Positions 1 to 11,100 of a DNA stretch of 64,000 bases are shown here, in pieces. The stretch comes from Macrocystis pyrifera. Its lineage: Eukaryota; Sar; Phaeophyceae; Laminariales; Laminariaceae. The stretch lies in contig JASSKH010000038.1 in NCBI GenBank assembly GCA_031763025.1, positions 186,001 through 250,000 of the forward strand, in the 5' to 3' direction. Position numbers and translations under genes: made by a program. Positions within the stretch are counted from its first letter, which is position 1. Every line of letters starts with the position of its first letter. A model generated the notes under the pieces. It saw only the letters and a list, made by a program, of their open reading frames with translations. It had not been told where the DNA came from and searched no databases.

Positions 1-208
1 TTTTGCTCGGTGCTCATATCGTGTTTCGAAAAGAACTACTCTTTTCTTTTTCGGTTTGGTTTTCTTCGTTGCTTCTCTTCATTTAAGGTATATTTTGGTG
101 CGCAGGCATGGTATTGCGTAGGCTATTAATGCAGTACGGGTGTGTTATCTCTGTGTCGTAGTCTGTGACCACAGAGCTCGTATCTTTCTAGGGTGGAGAA
201 TCAGCACG

Positions 209-542
209 GACACTTTTTTTTTCTTTTTTTTTTTTTCATCACTTTTACTTTCCAGCCCACTCGTAGGAGGTTTTACCCTCGACGATCTTCTGGACAAGCC
301 GTGGTCACAGGTGTCATCCCTTCTCCCCCCCGGTACGTGCCTTTAGTTTTTATCGCGCACAGGGTTCAGCATTCCCACTGCTCGTCGATTTTCATCGAAT
401 GCACAGCTAACTCACGCTCTCGCGCTTTCCGCTAATCAATTTTATGCAAGAAAAAGTCCCTACGAGCATGCACTCGGTGAGACTCGAACTCACGAAATTG
501 ATCTTGATAGGCTCGCGGACCACCTACCAAGCCACCGGGGAC
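209..542 (-). mobile_element. tRNA-derived SINE, copy 1
   Basis: Read on the minus strand, 542 to 471 looks like a tRNA head. It has an A-box-like stretch (TGGCTTGGTAGGTGG) followed about 45 nt later by a B-box match (GAGTTCGAGTCTC). A unique body follows down to about 240, and the element ends in an A-rich tail, which is the T-run at 209-236 on the plus strand. The body is repeated at 5519-5836 and in part at 43737-43812, so it is a dispersed family. The acceptor-stem ends do not pair, so this is not a working tRNA gene. SINEs are non-coding and depend on a partner LINE. Confidence 0.6.
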
Positions 543-789
543 GCCGGTGGGCTTGCTGGATGTCGACGAGTAGAAGAACGGTTTAATGTGAAGAACACAC
601 ACTCACTACAGCAGTATAGTTCAATTTACTAGCGAAGATACGTACGGCATCAGTAATAAAAGTACGTACCGATACGTTTTTGTTTGCACAGCGGTCAAGA
701 CACATCAGTTGTCCGCGGTGGCGGAATGTGGGCAAATCGTGACGTAGATTTTTAACACTGGATGTTATAACCTGAGAAAAAGGAAAGCA

Positions 790-1148
790 GTGGTTGAGAA
801 AAAAACGTTTACGCGGCTAGCTTCTTCAGTTCGTATAGTACTTCAAGTCTGATAGAATCAAAATCTATCCGTTCTTCAACAGCATTCGAGCGCACGTACT
901 TTTGAAGAAACCGAACGAGCACAGCCGAGGTGCAGCAAAAACAATCGCGTGAAGCTAAAAGTAGAGAATCTGCGGAAAATATATTGTTTTGGCGGTACCT
1001 TCGGCTATGCTCGTTCGATTTCCTCAAGAGTACGTGCGTTCGGCTGCTGTTGCTGAAGAGTAGCTACTAATAGTATTTGAGCCTATCAGACTTGAAATAT
1101 TTTACAAACTGCAGAAGTTAGCCGCGTAAAGGTTTTTATCTCAACAAC
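790..1148. mobile_element. Foldback (long inverted repeat) MITE-like element
   Basis: The sequence from 790 (GTGGTTGAGA...) is matched in reverse complement by the sequence ending at 1148 (...CTCAACAAC). Each arm is about 150 nt and shares blocks such as TTTACGCGGCTA and TTCAAGTCTGATAG. Almost the whole 359 bp is hairpin, with a short spacer. No coding frame of note is inside. This is the usual form of a non-autonomous foldback DNA element. A target-site duplication is not clear. Confidence 0.6.
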
Positions 1149-1184
1149 TTTCATTGTTGTTGTGTAGTTTTTCAATAGTAATAG

Positions 1185-1380
1185 AATTATGAAATACGTC
1201 AGCTGTGAGTTTGACTGATTAAATAGTCGAGATACTCAACTTTGCAAGCTGCGTGATCGTCTCATATACACCCCATTTTTACTAAATCTTACAAGTTATA
1301 TGATAAGCCGTTCGTGGGTATTCTATATGTAAATCCTTGTTGAGAATTTAGGCCAGTGGCTCGCCTGCATGCTCCCAGGG
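1185..1380 (+). repeat. Dispersed repeat, copy 1 (second copy at 17491-17690)
   Basis: The run from AATACGTCAGCTGTGAG through TTTGCAAGCTGCGTGAT to GGCCAGTGGCTCGCCTG aligns along its length with 17491-17690, with many substitutions and small gaps. At the second site the first 65 nt also form a hairpin with an upstream arm, so the family is probably a TIR or foldback element, of which only one arm and the body are visible here. Confidence 0.5.
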
Positions 1381-2394
1381 TCAACAGGACAATTGAAGCA
1401 ATCATTCTGCGCCATGACCCGAATGAGGGAGAATGATATGACGTTGCAACATGTTGAAATATTTTCAATCTACAAATATTGATCGAATAGAGATACTAAA
1501 TCCAGTGACTCGATAGTACTTTTAGGCAGGTCGTGCCATGCGTACGTCACCTCATGTTCTGACGCTTAAAGCCCGCCTGCTGCAGGCCGTTCGTGCTGTG
1601 TATCGTCGCCTGCTGCCAGCTGCTGACCTAAAAGCCAGCCTGCTGCGGCTTTTGCCGGACCGACCGATTGTGGTGCGAACCGGAAAGCTAGCAAGTGACA
1701 CCGAATCGTGAAAAATTACCGTAATTATTAGTAACAATATGTGTAGCATTAGTATTACATTTTATCATGTACAAGAGGGGCTTCGCCGTGGCGAGCTGAC
1801 GCCCGCCGGCCGCTCTACGCATGCTCGTAATGGCTAAACGCCTACCGGTATGTAACTCGAGGCTGTTAGTGCGACAGAGTACTAGCAAGGGGTGAAATAT
1901 ACAACACAACTTTGAATGAAAAAAAAAAAAAAAAACGCTGGAAACACAAGAAACGAACGTTGTCACCCGCCATCCGGCGCAACGACACATAACACGTTCG
2001 TACAGCAGCAAGCAGCACTTTCGTTTGAAAAGTGTCACGTACGAGACGGTCGGTGTCCATGCTGTATACTTCGGGTGCAGAACGCTACTAAACAGTGAGC
2101 TGAGCAGCAATTGATCGAGCTGATCGACAGTGAGAAGCGCCGGCGATTACGTTGGTGCAGAATGTTCAGCAACAGCAAGTAGCAGCATAGAATACAGGTA
2201 AGTATCGTACTACACCTACGCTGGCGCGAGACCTCCGCCGAGACGCCAAACAAATGTCCAGACGGTACTAGAGCTTCCAGAGCAAATAGATCCGTCTTTC
2301 GATCTCAAGATGCGGAGACACATCCCCGAGAGGGGTGACTTGCATAAAATAATAATTCTCACGGGGGTAGACAGCAAAAACATATCCAGACACA
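1381..2394. other. No gene recognised
   Basis: Open frames here are short and overlap on both strands. A 17-18 nt A-run lies near 1919-1936. GC-rich patches at 1565-1665 and 1795-1830 contain CTGCTGC-type words. I see no splice-supported exon or known domain. Confidence 0.4.
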
Positions 2395-2730
2395 GCAAGA
2401 GAGCAGCGGCAGGAGAGCACAGTAGTAGCACGTGCATAGCAGAAGCACCAGAGCAGCGGCAGAACAGCGGCAGGAGCAGCCGCAGTAGCACATCATTCAC
2501 GCCCGAGGCTGCCGCTGGCAAATCAGTCGAGGAAGGGGAGCCCAGTAGCGCACGAGGAGGAAAGACATAATGCTATATCCCAGGCCGACCTACTCCGTGA
2601 GGCGGACTACGTGAGCCGCAGCAGCGGTAGCAACAGCAGAACAACACAGCAGCTAACTGCACGAAGCAGCAGCAGCAGTGCAGCAGCAGTGCAGCAGGAG
2701 TATAACACATCAACCTCGCCCGAGGCCGCT
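2395..2730. repeat. CAG/GCA-rich low-complexity tract
   Basis: Imperfect AGCAGC and CAGCAGCAGTAG words dominate. They keep several frames open on both strands and would give Ser/Gln/Ala-rich peptides. Similar tracts recur at 52636-52995 and 59560-60540. Protein coding is possible but not supported by any domain or splice pattern. Confidence 0.6.
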
Positions 2731-3574
2731 CTCGGGACAGCAGTCGAGGCAAGGAAGCACCGTGGGGCACGACCAGGGAAGGTAAAATGGCGTCCCCGAT
2801 GGAGCTTTGTACTGGGTGAATCTCGTCCCTACTAAAGTCAAGTTCTGGGTTCGAGTCTCATCGAGTGCGTACTCCATTCGTCTCTACAGAGTAGGGAAGA
2901 CGAGGAAAGGCACAATCATAGCCTCGAGGGTCAGCCAGGAAACATGTTGCTCGATGCGCGTAACGCTAACATATATGCATGCATGTACTCGTTCATAACT
3001 TCCTATATTTTCTTGGCATATACATCAGAATATAAAGCACCTTCACGGCACCACCAAAACTCCACGATGCATGTGAAACTGTCAGCCGGCGCTGCTGTGT
3101 GTACAAAATTGTTTTCGTAGACACCGTTTGTACCTCCACCGCCGGACCGCTCCTCCCGCAGCGTAGGCTCATCCGATTTGGTCTACACCAAAGAACCCGT
3201 CCTCTCTGCCTTACGGAATCTGGTCGCCCCGCGTGCACAGCAGCCGAAGCGACCATATGCTATAGCCTTTGAATCTCCGCAAAACTCGTGCTTTCACACG
3301 AAAATAGCCTGAATCGGGATTCGACGTTTCTGGAACGCACAACCCTCAACGCACTAGCAACGGTGGAGCATACGACCGACCACCCCAGCCCATATTCTCA
3401 ACACTCTTTCCGCCATAAGCTGTCAAATGCCGCGGAGGATGCGGCCTTTCCCGTCGTGTCGGCCAAAGTAAAAGAGGTCCGATCTGGGTGCTGACATTCC
3501 AAACATAGTATTTTTGCCGTCACGACCGAGCAAAGATGTCGGTCGAAGGCATACTTGCCCCTTGACGGGCAACC
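2731..3574. other. No gene recognised
   Basis: A B-box-like word (GGGTTCGAGTCTC, near 2850) suggests another tRNA-derived repeat fragment, but no good A box stands upstream. The remaining short frames show no domain. Confidence 0.3.
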
Positions 3575-3960
3575 GTCAAGGACATCCCAATGCTCAAAAC
3601 TATTATATTTCAGAAGAAGGCTTGACGGGCCAAAGGTAGGCCTGACAGGGCAAAGATCAGCGGTCAACCAAAATATATGGCCACGAAACTGTGATAAGTC
3701 AAGTATGGCCCAGTCAACAAGTCCAACTCACAGATGAAGCTGTTTAAAAACATTTCTGCATGAAACGAGCGCAGCATATCCGGCCACAGCTGTCAAGGAC
3801 ATCCCAATGGTGAGAAAATATTTTGCAAGAGGGTTTGACGGGCCAAACGTAGGCCTGACGGGGCAAAGATAGGGTGACAACCAAATTCTTCGGCCACGAG
3901 ACTGTTATAAATCAAGTATCGGCCACCCAACTGGTCCAAGTCACAGCTGACGTACTCACA
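3575..3960. repeat. 217-bp tandem repeat, about 1.8 copies
   Basis: GTCAAGGACATCCCAATG occurs at 3575 and 3792. The following text (TTGACGGGCCAAA, TAGGCCTGAC, GGCCACGA, CAAGTAT) recurs in the same order, giving a period of about 217 bp. Copies differ at many positions, so the duplication is not recent. Confidence 0.6.
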
Positions 3961-4394
3961 CCCGGCCAGCTGGTAGCCATGGCACGGCGCAAAAAACGCC
4001 CGAGGCCGCCCACGAGACAGTCGGGGTCCGGGATTACGATGGAGCAGTTTCGTCCCGTGATGTGTGAACCTTATCTCGCGCTAGCACGAACAACGCAAAA
4101 AAATACGTTTAAGAAATGCTGAGGAGCGCTGGGAGCACAGGGCCAACAATATCGTGTGTATATACCCACAATATAGTACCTGGTATTGGTTTTCACAAGT
4201 AGTGTCAAGCTTAGAATGAATTTTTCTCAGTCCGACCTAAACTGAAGCATGACTTCCTAGGGAATCGCAAACATGTCAAATCGTACGCCAACCTGTTGTC
4301 GTAATATTTGCATTTTGTGTCTAGTCGTAGATACGAGAGTGGTGCTTTGTTGAGTGGGCTAAACCCCCTCACGACGGACGATACCTACCCGCAG

Positions 4395-4478
4395 GTGTTG
4401 CATATCTGTCTGAACGCTCCTTCGTACAATCCGAAGGCAGAAATATTTTGCTGATCTACTCTATCGGGGTTGACGGAA
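4395..4478 (+). pseudogene. Decayed Pmp-repeat cassette exon (donor site lost)
   Basis: After the acceptor CCCGCAG, a stretch of exactly 84 nt read in phase 1 begins GVAYL and ends VQSEGRNILLIYSIGVDGR. This matches the length, the start (G-x-x-Y-L) and the G-G end of the cassettes downstream. The usual GGAG|gtgag junction has become GGAAGAGAC, so no GT donor remains, and the conserved Phe and Asn are replaced (NILLIYS in place of NTTFVTN). I read it as a dead cassette, which implies that the array once reached further upstream. Confidence 0.55.
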
Positions 4479-4520
4479 GAGACAAGCGTGTGTTGAAACA
4501 AGTGAAAGGGTGTTATACCT

Positions 4521-4539
4521 GGGGGGGGGGGGGGGGGGG
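4521..4539 (+). repeat. Poly-G run of 19
   Basis: A 19-nt homopolymer of G follows directly after TATACCT. A similar 17-nt run lies at 38711-38727. Such runs are prone to length errors in sequencing. Confidence 0.8.
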
Positions 4540-5048
4540 TACCAAGTTCAACACCACAACAGTTGTTTTACCCCTACTGTCATATTTTCTGTATATACCC
4601 CACGACTTCGAACATCGATATCAAACAGCCTTCAACGCGATTCTAACGAACTAATGAATGCAAGATAGCGTTTGTATTGTCACCTGAGAAATACCTCGCT
4701 CTAGTGTACGATGGTGCCGGGCCATGGCAGGTTTGCCAGTGGCTGGTGCCATTTAATTTATTCTTACTATAGGTTGGCATCTTCACTTTTCGCTTGGTAC
4801 GATTGATGCTGAGCATAATGTACCGCATTGCTTTCCACCGTCGAAAGGCGTCAATATCATGTGTAGGTGGATATCACCGCTATCTATATTTTATACACAT
4901 GCTAGTTCTTACCGCGTTGTGCTGTTCTTGTGCGTACTCTACCACATGCAGTACAAGCAGGAATCCTAGATGTTGCATGATCTGCAGTCTAAGGGGTGCT
5001 TGTGTGTACGAGAGTACTTCGTGCCAACTTTGAACTCCTTATCCGCAG

Positions 5049-5126
5049 GAGCTAGTAGCGAACCTACCAATGTTCCCATCAGCTTTGACGGTGAATCCCA
5101 CTTTATCAACAACATGGGAAGCAGAA
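5049..5126 (+). CDS. Pmp cassette exon, 78 nt
   Basis: Acceptor ATCCGCAG, donor AGAA|gtaaca. Read in phase 1 it gives GASSEPTN followed by VPISFDGESHFINNMGSRS. F-I-N-N-M-G matches the F-x-x-N-x-A/G core, but the closing GG is RS, so this is the most divergent intact cassette. It is 6 nt shorter than the common 84 nt, still a multiple of 3. Confidence 0.6.
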
Positions 5127-8100
5127 GTAACACCCCCCTCTGAATGACACGTTTCAATGACCGGTTAGTTTTCACCCGGTGCAAGCCTAGAATTCGTCTC
5201 GTTGGTGGTTTGTTGCGCGTATAAGAACGTAGTAAATATCGCCGACGCTGAGGGCACAGACCGTGCCACCGAAGACATCGTACCCGTGCGTTCTAAGCAC
5301 CCGCCGTAAACGAAGGGCCTCGGGGTGTTTTCTCCCCGAACCATTAAAGACGTGTGGGCATGTGATGGCCCAGGCGCTTGATTCCCTCCGCAATTAGGCC
5401 GGTGTTATGTAGCCCAACATTGATCGACCCAAGATGCGGGTTTAAGTGACCTGTACTGTCCGAAAATAAAGCTCGCAATGTCAACGCTTCCCGTTTGAAC
5501 CCCTTTCGACGCTATATGATACATGTTTTTATCATCACATTTACTTCCAGCTTAACTCGTGGTAGGAGGTTTATCCTCAGCGATCTTTTGGACAAGCCGT
5601 GATCACGGGTTTCGTTCCTTGTCCCCTCCGCGTACGTGCCGTCATTTTCATCACGCATAGGATAAGGCATTCCCACTGTTTGTCGGCTTCCATTAAATGT
5701 TGGTAACTCACGCTCTCGCGCTACCGCTAATGTTTTTTTTTCACCAAAATGTCCCTACGAGTATGCCTTCGGTGAGACTTGAGCCCACGAAATTGATCTT
5801 GGTAGCCACACGGGCCACCATCCAAGCCCCCGGAGACTTCTGATTTTGACTGCATTAATCACCAGCAACATGCCAGTAACACGCCAAAATACTAAAGCCA
5901 TGCCGGATGTGGCGAAAATGGTCTGAGCGTAGCACAGGTCATTGTCGCGTTATCTATTGTCTGATGATAACTCGTTCAACCTTCGTTTGTTTCTTTCAGG
6001 TGCCATATACGCTTTTCGTGGTTCTTCCGTTCATATTAATGATGGCAGCGTGTTTCACGGGAATTTCGCTGAGGACGGTGGAGGTGATCAACCAATTTGA
6101 CGTAATAAAGAGAGGCTTGCTCGTATCGCTCGTGGGTTGGCACATACAAAGTACCTGCTGAATATTGTGATTGTAATACCAATAAGGACTTCTCACACTA
6201 GGTATTTTTTTTTTTCAAGTCTAGCCTGTCGTTAGAATCGTCGTCGATGTCCCATTGGAATAATATCATAGCCATATTACGAGCATTGCTAAAACCGTGA
6301 CGTTGTGCGCGCTGTACCGAAGCGCGCCGGAACATGGTGTGCAACACCGAGATCCGACGCTTTTCCGGTAAACTAACCTTAGTTATGCCTGACCTCACAC
6401 TCACCGGTTTTTCTGCACATATCTCTAGGCTACCAGCACGCGTCTGATTTATGAGGACAGCGCCTAGTGTTGTCGTCGTCCGGGGATCGAGTACTCTCTG
6501 CTGTGGAAGAGTATCGCGTGTGGCCTTGTCTCGTCGGCATATATGTGGTTCCGTTTGATGTGGTGTTTAAAAACTAAACGTGCCCACCGCTTTGTTTAAT
6601 TCTCCGTTCAAAGGTAAACATGAACCATGTATATTTGAAACCATCCACCAACAGCAATGTGAGTCGTTCACCAAATCGCTCTCGAATCCGTTGCCAGCCT
6701 CCGCACTGTATCGTTCCTCACGATTCATAGTCCCGATAGCAGAGTCGCGCGCTGGTTTCCGTCGTCGTAGTCCTTCGAGTCGGCTGAAGACCTTCGAAAC
6801 AACTGTGTCCTCAGGTGCAGTATACCTGTACGACAATTCCACCGTGAACATTGAAGGCAACACAACTTTTGTGACCAACTCAGCCGGGGGCAACGGAGGT
6901 GAGATAAGCCCCAACTCGTAGAACAGTACAGGTCACCTGAAAACAGCATTCGTATACTGAAAGTCTTGCCACTCTCGAAGGTATATATGCATTTTATTTC
7001 GACGGTCTGCGCTTTTCTCCGAAAGCATGCTAGCCACACCCGAAAAAAAAAACTGAGTCACTAAGATGTCGACGAATATTTGGCACAGCACTCGCATGGT
7101 GTAGATTGCAAACGTACGTGTGAGATAACGTGTGGAAGTATGTTGTGATCGATGAACAAGAAACATTTGACGCGTATTTCCGAGTGCCTTGTATAGTTTG
7201 AGGCATGCCTGCATTTCATAGGCAAGGGATGTTTGGTGTCAAAGTCGACGACACGAGCTGGCAATAGGCACTATCGACGAAGTTCGAATGAATCACGGAG
7301 AAATCTGAAACTATGGTCTATACATGTTAAAGTCATACCGGCTTTAAACTACGCAGTGTGACACGAAGCCCGGCGCTGAAAATACGTATTCTGTGGGGGG
7401 CTCTTACCTCCAGTGTTCTCGCCAACGTTGTTAACGAAAGTCTTGTCGCCATTGATTATGTTTGAAACATTCATATCTGCACCCAGAGCACCTGGGGGTC
7501 GAAATACGTTGTTTTTGGAGTTTTCAGCCTGCGAAAACAATGATTCCCAAACACGTCCTGCTTCGCCTGCACAGCGTGTGATGTATTTCACATGGATACG
7601 GAACTTTCGGCTATATGGCCGAGTGTCCGCCTATGCAGAGGCTCTATTGCCATTCGATAGCTCCTTCACGGGAATGGCCAGCAGCACCCCCTTGCTCCAC
7701 AATCCAGTCAAGGGGAGCGGGGTTGAGAAGAGTGTCTCGAAAAAGACAATAATCCAGCCGGGAATTTGGCACCGCTGACATGTTTTTGTTGTAATTGTTA
7801 ACAAAGTCGTACCCCTGTCGTATACAGACACCTTGTCACACGCGTACGGCGTATATCGCCATTAATCGGGGAGCATGGTCTACTCTTATCAGTCGTGGTG
7901 TCGTGATGTCGTCCGAAAGGTAGGTATCGCATCGTGTGTGAGAAATGCTAACCGTAAACTATTCCTGTAGGCCCGATTCGAAGGATGCATGTTTGGGGCA
8001 GTCACACACAACACCAGTCACTTCTAACCAACACTCGTGTTATATTCTACGTTATCTCCGTTATCTCCCCGCAGGTGCTATATATCTGTATGATGTCTCC

Positions 8101-11100
8101 TCTATGAAGGCTAGCGGCAGCACCGCTTTTCTCGACAATCATGCCCACAAATATGGGGGTAAGAAGGCGTCCCGTATTGGAGGATAATACAAGCAAATTT
8201 TTCACAGCGTTGAGGCCTTGTAGACGTCAACAAAGTGGTCATAACAATATCGCGATATTATGCTGTGTTGGTTCCTGTTACTACTCCTAATTTTCACGGC
8301 CGTGGCTCCGACTTTTGCCTGAAATTGCAATTGTTCACTCTGGAAGAAACCGTCGAGACTAGATGTCAGTCTTTGCATACATGGGCACTCAACGTGCCCT
8401 GTTGTGCGGGTATGAGCAGGTTGAACAGCGCATAATTCCTCATTTTTCACAGATGTTTTTCGCTGAACATTGATACCGATACTTGTATATGTTTCGTTTG
8501 GATGGTCGAAGCTAGCTACCGTGTTCCGCACTTCTACAGCCGTACAGAGACTATAAATAGTGCCGTGCCAACTCGCCTCTCAAGCACGTGCAAGTACAGC
8601 ATCGACGCTACCCGGACCATACGTGAGGGTGTCCCCAGTAACTTTATTCTAAGTGTGTATCAGGCATCCCCTGATTCTCATCGTATTTGCTCTCTACCCA
8701 CAAAAAAATCAGCCTGCAGGTGTCATCGGCGTCGTCGGTGTCCTGTTGGGCCGAAAAAATATATCACACAATCAAGTCCTACCGCGTACAGTACGAAAAT
8801 TCAGTATATCAGTTTTGCTGCTGTGGCGAAGCATGCCTGGACACGATCAGCGACCCGGCACCAACTGTAGAAATACTGCGAATATACATGGCTCCATCCG
8901 AAAGCCTTCAATTATTCCCACATTCGAAAAAGCAGTTACGCGCAGGTGTTTGGCACTGGTGTTACGTTTACTGCATCTGGCATCCACGCACGTGGTTGAT
9001 TGAGGTCGCCCACAAAACGACGCTCGTTTAACGCCATACGTCACACGAATCCTACCTAATATGTTCCAATTCAGCGTGAATGCATGTTAGGGCGGTGAAA
9101 ATGCACATCTTCATTCGTTTTGTTTTTACCCCGACATATTAATGGCAGCATTGGGGTCAAGGCATTGTCGTATCGCTGGCGCAAAGAAAATAGGCCCAAA
9201 ACAATTTATTCTGAATTGTTTTATCACGCGGTGGAACTGGTGTCACGCTGTCCATTGTCTGCAGAATACGGTCGACGCTTACACACAAATCGGCTGATGC
9301 GACGATAGATGTATGATCTCGACGCAAAATCAACCCACGGCCGACCCGGTGCTTGCCGGACAAGGCAAGCGACTGGAGATTACGACCTCGAAGTACGATG
9401 ACCCTCTAAGGGGCGACAGGTTACCCGGGTTGTCATATCGTCTTCATTCACACTTGCAACAAGGCACACGCTTTGCTGTCGAAGGGAGAATAAGCTGAGA
9501 TGTCGTCTGTTTTGGAAACACGAGCGGCGAACAATATAGGTATCGGGCACGTGACCGGCATCCGCCACAAGTGACCGCCTTTTCGCGTGCACCCTGTTAA
9601 AGTATTGACGCTGATGTCTATACACGCACGTACTCATCAATTCGGTGTGTAGTCACTGCGCACGACTATGAGTATCTGTTTTTAGGTATCGGATAAATGG
9701 AATTTGCGACAAGACTTTATTACAACGCTTCATTCTGCACATCGTACTTCAACATACCAAGTTCGGGATGTTGCTTGTATTGCTGATCAGCTAGCTCGCC
9801 ACCCTACGTAAACGGGGATATTGCTAGTCAGCAGGCAATTGGCCAATACAAGAAGCCCGTAGTTCATCTACCCGTAGTGTATGCTTCCTCTTAACATGGC
9901 CGGGCGATGGTCGCGCCCACCATAATCGCTCTTGGTATTTTCTCTGTTCCCTACGAGTCTTATTATATGCCCGTTGGTTTCCATATTTCTCCCACACTAT
10001 TTCTACCAACCTCACCTTTTCCAAGATTACATGTGTTGTTTGCCGTCGTTTCACCAGCTATGTACGGTATAGTTTATTGTAGAGACAGAGTCTAGGCATG
10101 CATGATTTCAACACACACTGTGAACGTAGGATACATCGGAGTCCCCAATAAGCTAGCCGCGTCCAGAGTGAATGGCCCGGTCGTTGGTTTTATCCAGTGA
10201 AGTCTTCTGTGGACTCATATTTCCTCTCTGATAGTATGATAGGCCGGTGTTTATCAGCAGAGTGTTGCCCTAGGATCTTTAAGTACGCAGGTGAATCCAT
10301 TGTTTAAACGTCGGGATATTTGTCCGCGTGGTCGAGCTCGATATGCTCGAACGAATGCCCGGGACGTTCGTTGAGGCTGTCATATCGTATAATCTGAACC
10401 TTGTTAGAAACGCTGACGCTCGCCGCACCAACGGCAACAAAATGTAGGCCGTGCCCATCAAATCAATGGGATTTAATAAGTCAGAAAGGTCTTCGGATTT
10501 GCTGATGTGTGATGCATGGTGTTGGCAGGCTTAGACTTGGTGCGTATGCCTCATGCGTTTCTGTAGTTAAGGGTTGCAACCGTTTCCAGATTTGTGCTGG
10601 ATGGGTCGTTGCTTTTGGGAGATTGCTAATGGAATGACCCAGACGTACTGTACAGTTGGTAGTATCAACGTTGTATACTTTTGCGATGCATATCATGGCT
10701 AGATGTAGCATACTTAAAGTACCTATATCCTCCCAATCTTCGTCAATGGACTGCTGGTGACATTGTGGTTTACTCCACGGGCACTGCGCCGTGTGTCGGA
10801 AGCGTGGGTTTGGACGTTCGAACAGGATGTGTTCATGATATCTTCGATGTGATCAGAGCACTTGTAAACATCCGTTGCGAAATTTACAGGTGCCGTGGCC
10901 GTTAGTGACGTGTCTAAAGTCGGATTTTCCGGCAGCGTTAGTTTCGTCAACAACGACGCTGACATGGACGGAGGTGAGACTCTTGAAATATTATGTGATA
11001 TTCCTGTTTTGTTCGATTGCCATGCTCACAAAACGTTCAAGAATACACGTACAGTTGTCACAGTGAGGCGCCGATTTATAGATAGTGTATCGTTTAAAAA

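Noticed and set aside
471..542. Functional tRNA gene on the minus strand
   Set aside because: Control boxes are present but the acceptor stem does not pair and the sequence belongs to a repeated SINE.
4899..5033. Signal-peptide-like frame (MLVLTALCCSCAYS) as first exon of the receptor
   Set aside because: It stops 15 nt before the first cassette, has no good donor, and an intron under 50 nt would not fit the gene.
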